From the NCBI GenBank assembly GCA_021205045.1, contig JAJPYH010000228.1:1-10032 (forward strand): a stretch of DNA of 10,032 nt, given 5' to 3'. This DNA comes from Lachnospiraceae bacterium (GTDB lineage Bacteria > Bacillota > Clostridia > Lachnospirales > Lachnospiraceae). Each line of letters begins with the position of its first letter. The first letter of the stretch is position 1. The position numbers were made by a program, and so were the translations under genes. Positions 6,584-10,032 of the stretch are shown in pieces. A model generated the notes under the pieces. The model had not been told where the DNA came from and made no database searches. It saw only the letters and a list, made by a program, of their open reading frames with translations.

Positions 6584-6844
6584 ATGATTCAAATTCGTCC
6601 GGTTTCCGACTTAAGGAATAAATTCCCTGAAATTGAAAATATGGTCAACGAAGGACAGCCTGTTTATCTGACAAAAAATGGTTACGGTGCGATGGTCGTC
6701 CTGAGTCTGGAGCAATATTCCGCTCTTACCGATGACATTGAAATAAAACTTGATGAAGCAGACAGACAGGCTGCTTCCACAGACAAGCGGTTATCCCACG
6801 AAACGGTATTTGCAAACGCAAGGAGAGCCGCCCATGCAAAATGA
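6584..6844 (+). CDS. Phd/YefM-family antitoxin
   Basis: This 86-residue type II antitoxin shows the Phd/YefM N-terminal DNA-binding fold: IRPVSDLRNKFPEIENMV (4-21), then PVYLTKNGYGAMVVLSLEQY (26-45), the usual beta strand, turn and GxxxVVLS pattern. The charged C-terminal tail (about 52-86) is the part that would wrap and inhibit the toxin. It should also repress its own promoter. AGGAGG lies 7 nt before the ATG. The last codons overlap the toxin start by 11 nt, so the pair is translationally coupled. The family call is secure; partner specificity is inferred from adjacency. Confidence 0.92.
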   Translation: MIQIRPVSDLRNKFPEIENMVNEGQPVYLTKNGYGAMVVLSLEQYSALTDDIEIKLDEADRQAASTDKRLSHETVFANARRAAHAK

Positions 6845-7148
6845 ACCATTTCAGCTTCGTTATCTTCCATTGTTTGAACAGGATTTACTCGATACGGTTG
6901 ACTATATTACCAATGTACTGCAGAATGAAGATGCAGCACAGCGATTAATCGATGACGTGGAAGCAGCCATCCTGAAACGGCTGGATAACCCTCTTTCCTT
7001 TGAGCCATATCACTCTGCAAAGAAAAGAGACTACCCTTATTACAGAATATACGTGAGAAATTACACAGTCTTTTATGTAGTAATCGGTAACGTGATGGAG
7101 GTTCGCAGGCTGATCTATAACGCAAGAAATATTGACAGCGTACTTTAA
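6834..7148 (+). CDS. RelE/ParE-superfamily toxin
   Basis: This 104-residue toxin has the RelE/ParE layout: two N-terminal helices (about 13-50, with LFEQDLLDTVDYITN), then the basic beta sheet YYRIYVRNYTVFYVV (69-83) and a final strand VRRLIYNARN (90-99). The run of Arg71, Arg75, Tyr77 and Arg98 matches conserved surface positions of the superfamily. Sequence alone does not say whether it cleaves mRNA on the ribosome (RelE) or poisons gyrase (ParE); the family member is left open. The start at 6834 follows AAGGAGAG with 6-7 nt spacing. The stop lies at the second base of the second R repeat. It appears intact. Confidence 0.9.
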   Translation: MQNEPFQLRYLPLFEQDLLDTVDYITNVLQNEDAAQRLIDDVEAAILKRLDNPLSFEPYHSAKKRDYPYYRIYVRNYTVFYVVIGNVMEVRRLIYNARNIDSVL

Positions 7149-7237
7149 GACAAAACATATGGTTTATAAGCAGGCACCGGCAAGTGCAATGAAAATACTT
7201 GCCGGTGCCTGACGCTTTGTTATCCGGCACAATACTG
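7145..7237 (+). repeat. R repeat, copy 2 (hairpin element after the ParE-type toxin)
   Basis: This is the gapless 93-nt homologue of 6293-6385. The 15-bp arms (7171-7185 and 7197-7211) are identical to copy 1, while all 15 differences lie in the leader, loop and tail. The tail again carries CCGGCA (7224-7229). It starts one base before the toxin stop codon. Confidence 0.8.
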
Positions 7238-7319
7238 ACTAAATTTCTCTTCCTTCAGCAGACTTTCCCGTACTCCGGGCATTTCAGGGACTGCAAAGGG
7301 CATCTTAAAGGAAAATGGA

Positions 7320-7348
7320 TTGAAAACAAAAGAGATTTCCTGTATTCT
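7320..7348 (+). promoter_or_regulatory. Promoter of the decayed ABC/LytTR operon
   Basis: TTGAAA (5/6), a 17-nt spacer and TATTCT (4/6) lie about 100 nt upstream of the ATPase fragment start. A perfect inverted repeat GGAAGT-AA-ACTTCC follows at 7384-7397 and could be an operator. Confidence 0.4.
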
Positions 7349-7444
7349 TTCAACGGAATAGCAAACTGATGGAGTGAAGGTTTGGAAGTAAACTTCCGGA
7401 TTTGCCATGATGGCGCAATGGAAAACGCCAGGAAAGAGGAAGGA

Positions 7445-7618
7445 ATGATCAGGCTGGAAAATATCACAAAAGAATACGATAACCGGATCATCCTGGACAA
7501 TGTCTCCTGTGAATTTTCGGACAACAGGATATCCGCAATCATTGCTCCGAACGGCGAGGGAAAAACCACTCTGTTAAATATCATCGGTGGGATCACAGAG
7601 CCTGACCATGGCAAAGTG
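7445..7618 (+). pseudogene. N-terminal fragment of an ABC transporter ATPase
   Basis: From ATG 7445 (GAGGAAGG site 5 nt upstream) 58 codons read as a typical ABC ATPase start: MIRLENITKEYDN, then the strand ISAIIAPNGEGKTTLL with Walker A at 34-42 (first Gly replaced by Ala), then NIIGGITEPDHGKV. Everything after this point (signature, Walker B, H-loop) is missing. The frame runs on without similarity to a TAA at 7700-7702, while permease sequence begins in another frame only ~25-50 nt downstream. An internal deletion therefore removed the ATPase C-terminal two thirds together with the permease N-terminal part. It cannot be a functional ATPase. Confidence 0.85.
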
Positions 7619-7641
7619 CAGAGAATGAACTGCGTCAGTGA

Positions 7642-8145
7642 ACCTTCCACAGAAAATGGACATCCGGATACCCTCTGCAATGGCTTTTACTTGGGAGGGT
7701 AACTGCCTCTCTTCTGTTAAGGAGCACTGTTGTCCTGAGCCTCATCGCGGCAGCATATTTTGTCGCTCAGATTCGGATTTCAGTCAACATGACTTTGGTG
7801 TATGCCATATTGATCTCAACCATTGGAATGTATGGAATGGGTCTGATCATCGCCGGTCTGACTCTATTCTATAAAAAAATCGGAGCAATTCTTTCTCTGG
7901 TGCAGATGGTGTTATTATTTGTCACGGACACCATTCCCACCTCCGAAACTCTGAAAAAAGTAACAGGTATCATTCCGCTGACACTCTGCAATCAGTGCTT
8001 AAGACTGTCCGTCTCCGGAAATGATTCTTTTCTGTGGATCGTCAGACTGACAATCGTGTCAGCCGTCTGGGTGACTGCCGGAAGCTTTCTGTTCCACTGT
8101 TTCACGAAAAAAGCAAAGCGAAAGGGGAATATTTTATTCACATGA
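7642..8145 (+). pseudogene. C-terminal part of an ABC-2-type permease
   Basis: This frame is open from just after a TGA (7639-7641) to TGA 8143-8145, 167 codons. From about 7666 it reads as the second half of a multi-helix ABC-2 permease: GYPLQWLLLGRVTASLLL, then hydrophobic segments VVLSLIAAAYFV, ILISTIGMYGMGLIIAGL and LVQMVLLFVTDTIP, and a final helix plus a basic tail KKAKRKG. The N-terminal half is missing and no start signal fits the first codons; an internal ATG at 7789 lacks a good ribosome binding site. It was the partner of the ATPase fragment immediately upstream. The stop overlaps the LytTR start as ATGA, preserving the original coupled operon junction. Confidence 0.8.
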
Positions 8146-8313
8146 AATTACAAATATTCCGGATATCCGAGCCAAAAAGAGACTGAAGTCATTATTCGCT
8201 GTCACACAATAGATGCCGAGGTAAAAGCGGTTTCTGATTTTGTACGGCAATTCACCGTCTTGGTGGATTGTGAGGAAAACGGCGAAAAACGCAGAATTCC
8301 GGCAGGAAGCATT
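8142..8313 (+). pseudogene. Fragment of a LytTR-family DNA-binding regulator, frameshifted
   Basis: The ATG at 8142 overlaps the permease stop (ATGA). It reads MKLQIFRISEPK and then runs off frame at the A5 run 8174-8178. Removing one A restores EPKETEVIIRCHTIDAEV and continues to FTVLVDCEENGEKRRIPAGSI, the N-terminal region and first strands of the small stand-alone LytTR regulators that follow ABC operons in Lachnospiraceae. After codon 57 the LytTR similarity ends and the sequence runs into the convergent gene, so most of the DNA-binding domain is gone. It is doubly broken: frameshift plus truncation. Confidence 0.7.
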
Positions 8314-8315
8314 CC

Positions 8316-8331
8316 TGACAGTTTCCTGTCA
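8316..8331. terminator. Short hairpin between convergent genes
   Basis: TGACAG-TTTC-CTGTCA is a perfect 6-bp stem with a 4-nt loop at the point where the plus-strand LytTR remnant and the minus-strand membrane gene meet. It lacks a real T-run on either side, so it is at best a weak bidirectional terminator. Confidence 0.25.
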
Positions 8332-8344
8332 TTTCCGGCTTATC

Positions 8345-9098
8345 TCAGCCGCTGCCCTCTGAGAACTCCCACCTCCCGGCCAGAAACCGGACGGAAATAA
8401 AAATATAAAAACCCAGATATACCAGCAAATGGGCATTGTAATGTAAAACAGAATTGACAACTGTGCTGCCCTCCGCAGCAAATGTATAATATCTGCCGGC
8501 TGAAAAATCCAGCAGAGAAATATATTTTCCATTCGCGCTTAAGAATTCCATCGGCAGCATAAACAGCGGATAAAGGAAAAAAGGAACCGCACAGACACTT
8601 CCTCCCCTTTTCTGAAATATTGCAAAGGAATATACGATTGAATACGCAGCACACTGTACCAACAGGCCGATCAGCACATATCGTACAAAGAGAAACGCCA
8701 TTATCACATACACATTGCCGCTTTGGGTACCCTCTTCATGAAAACTGAAACAGATAAAAAAAGGAATCAGCAGAACGAAAGCAGCAGAAACGCAGGTGGA
8801 TATTGCCATGGTCATATAATCAATCAGTACCATCCTGCCTTTTTTTGCAAATTCTGGAAAGATAACTGTAATACGTCGTAAAAATACACACTCTGTGCTC
8901 CGCCAAAAGCAGCGGGACAAACATAAGCCATAAGACCAGATCATTTCTCAACAGCCTGGTATACGCTTCGACGCTCCCCGAATTCCCCGCATACATGGAA
9001 ATAAGCAGGAAAAAAATCTGCAGAATCAGCACATAAAATGTCAGCCTGGAGGTATAAATCAGCCGCATTTTATTTTTTATCACCCGAAACGAACTCAT
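8345..9098 (-). pseudogene. ABC-2-like membrane protein with a one-base frameshift at an A7 run
   Basis: The ATG at 9098 opens MSSFRVIKNKMRLIYTS with two hydrophobic segments and stops after 92 codons. The +1 frame continues seamlessly from the A7 run (8840-8846 on the plus strand) as RMVLIDYMTMAIS and further hydrophobic segments to TGA 8345. The total of 754 nt equals 251 codons plus one base, so a single extra A joins the two halves into one ~250-residue protein with about six membrane segments. It overlaps the upstream membrane gene as ATGA, so the two are probably partner subunits of one transporter. No ATPase for them is in the window. Alternatives to a true mutation are a homopolymer sequencing error or slippage on the A7 tract that restores the frame. 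Confidence 0.75.
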
Positions 9099-9898
9099 CC
9101 CTTATCATTTCCTTTTTTCAGATAAATCCGTTCTGACATCATCAATGCCACGTGGCCGATGATCCCATACAGGCAAATCAACAGCAGAAATCCGAACGGA
9201 CTGAAGCTTCTGTTATAAGGACGCATCACGACATTCGGGCGAAGCGCAGCCGGTAAGATAACATCCATCACAGTTGCCGCGACAAATGGCGTGACAAGCA
9301 CCGCGATTTTGTTTTTCAGAAAAGAGGTGATTCCAAGCGAAAAAATGGTGAAGAAAAAATAATATACAAGATGCGATACGAATATCAGTGCAAAATAAAG
9401 GAATGGGCTCCTCAGGAAAAAGTCTTCTTTATAAGAAACGATTCCTTCCATATATTCCAGCGACAGGTCTCTTTCCGTAAGGAGAGCCGATATAACTGCA
9501 AACAGCAGCTCCGCAAAGCTTAACACAACTGTCCCGGACAGCGCAACTGCAAATTCCTTCTGCAGTGCATATTTTCTGTTCCCCTTACGGCAGGTGCAGA
9601 AATACCGGAAATGGCCGGTCTTTTCCGACAGATATGTATTCAGATAAGGCGCGGCGAGGAAGATCGGCGCCAGCGCCTGCGTCAGGTAATACGCATTTTT
9701 CCAGACTCTGTACATGTTGCCGTAATATTTTTTTGTGAAAATCACATCTTCCATGTTCCGCAGATCAGACGAAGCATTCACCGTCAGCGCCGTCTTTAAG
9801 CCGCTGTAATAAGCATTCAGAAACATAAGGCCGAATATGGCAGCAACAAGGATCAGGTTTGATTTTTTGAACAGGGCTCTTTTTATTTCGTTTTTCAT
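9095..9898 (-). CDS. Multi-pass membrane protein, probable ABC-2-like permease subunit
   Basis: This 267-residue protein has about six hydrophobic segments (roughly 15-33, 72-90, 115-140, 167-190, 198-216, 235-254). A large extracytoplasmic-type loop lies between the first two and a Cys/basic cluster FCTCRKGNRK at 100-109. The layout and the following overlapping membrane gene suggest the permease pair of an ABC exporter or immunity-type transporter; no motif fixes the substrate. The ATG at 9898 has no recognisable ribosome binding site, and an in-frame stop lies four codons upstream, so the natural leader and any upstream ATPase gene may have been displaced by the mobile-element-like sequence at the right edge. 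Confidence 0.7.
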   Translation of the reverse strand: MKNEIKRALFKKSNLILVAAIFGLMFLNAYYSGLKTALTVNASSDLRNMEDVIFTKKYYGNMYRVWKNAYYLTQALAPIFLAAPYLNTYLSEKTGHFRYFCTCRKGNRKYALQKEFAVALSGTVVLSFAELLFAVISALLTERDLSLEYMEGIVSYKEDFFLRSPFLYFALIFVSHLVYYFFFTIFSLGITSFLKNKIAVLVTPFVAATVMDVILPAALRPNVVMRPYNRSFSPFGFLLLICLYGIIGHVALMMSERIYLKKGNDKG

Positions 9899-9945
9899 TG
9901 CTATGATTTAGGCGACAAAAGGTAAGCACTTTCAGCCTGCACAAG

Positions 9946-10032
9946 AGCACCTTGAAAACTGAATATATTGTTGTAAAAGATGTCAAGCATTTTTGAAAAT
10001 GTCCCGAAAAATCTTTAACATTAGCCCCGACT
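9946..10032 (+). mobile_element. Possible end of a mobile element running off the right edge
   Basis: AGCACCTTGAAAACTGAATA (9946-9965), a motif I associate with rRNA-spacer-like and mobile-element leaders in Clostridia, is followed at 9981 by TGTCAAGCATTTTTG and a second ATGTC (9999-10003). TGT-starting ends with internal repeats are typical of IS21-type elements. No transposase lies in the window, so this is a weak call. The first ~20 nt also match 15/20 to the L repeat core. Confidence 0.25.

Noticed and set aside
6293..7237. R repeats as integron attC sites
   Set aside because: They lie directly after cassette-like genes and form a long hairpin, but no GTTRRRY / RYYYAAC core boxes are found at the ends and no integrase is present, so attC identity is not supported.
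6293..7237. R repeats as a CRISPR array
   Set aside because: Only two copies about 850 nt apart with genes in between; no regular spacers.
7220..7408. Minus-strand open frame of 62 codons between the R repeat and the ATPase fragment
   Set aside because: It ends inside the R repeat, has no ribosome binding site or recognisable domain and overlaps the plausible promoter of the plus-strand operon. I could not rule out a gene remnant.
9939..9970. CTTGAAAACTGAATA as evidence of an rRNA operon
   Set aside because: The motif resembles 16S-23S spacer sequence, but no rRNA or tRNA sequence is near; it is also common at mobile-element boundaries.

Overview
The window looks like a chromosomal segment of a gut-type Firmicute, most likely Clostridia/Lachnospiraceae. 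This is inferred from strong AGGAGG-type ribosome binding sites, sigma-A promoters, a lipoprotein GH13 amylase, a YtrA-type GntR/ABC module and ABC-2/LytTR genes. No rRNA, tRNA or CRISPR array was seen.

Left part (about 1-5400, all genes on the minus strand). In transcription order from the right these are: a YtrA-like GntR repressor gene broken by an in-frame TAA, with a 25-bp near-perfect palindrome over its own promoter; an ABC ATPase; a six-helix membrane protein that is probably the cognate permease; a Gfo/Idh/MocA oxidoreductase with Glu-Thr-Pro in place of the usual Glu-Lys-Pro; and a secreted GH13 alpha-amylase-type lipoprotein with its own promoter. The regulator, ATPase and membrane protein form a classic small-molecule or envelope-stress ABC unit. 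Its repressor appears to be dead.

Middle part (about 5400-7240, plus strand, visibly more AT-rich). Two unrelated toxin-antitoxin operons stand in tandem: MntA/HepT (nucleotidyltransferase plus HEPN) and Phd/YefM plus RelE/ParE. Each is preceded by a copy of the same 35-nt sequence (L, 30/35 identical). Each is followed, starting exactly at the toxin-side stop codon, by a copy of the same 93-nt sequence (R, 78/93 identical) built around a perfect 15-bp hairpin. All differences between the two R copies lie outside the hairpin arms. The pattern [L - TA operon - R] x2 suggests a cassette-like unit. It is the most unusual structure in the window.

Right part (about 7240-10032). This is a graveyard of ABC transporters. 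On the plus strand an ABC ATPase N-terminus runs directly into the C-terminal half of an ABC-2 permease (internal deletion). A LytTR regulator fragment follows, frameshifted in an A-run and cut off after 57 codons. On the minus strand, converging on it, are two ABC-2-like membrane proteins joined by an ATGA overlap; the second carries a one-base frameshift in an A7 run. At the right edge, sequence resembling a mobile-element end begins near 9981 and continues beyond the window. Together, the right and middle parts read as an accessory hotspot with active gene decay.
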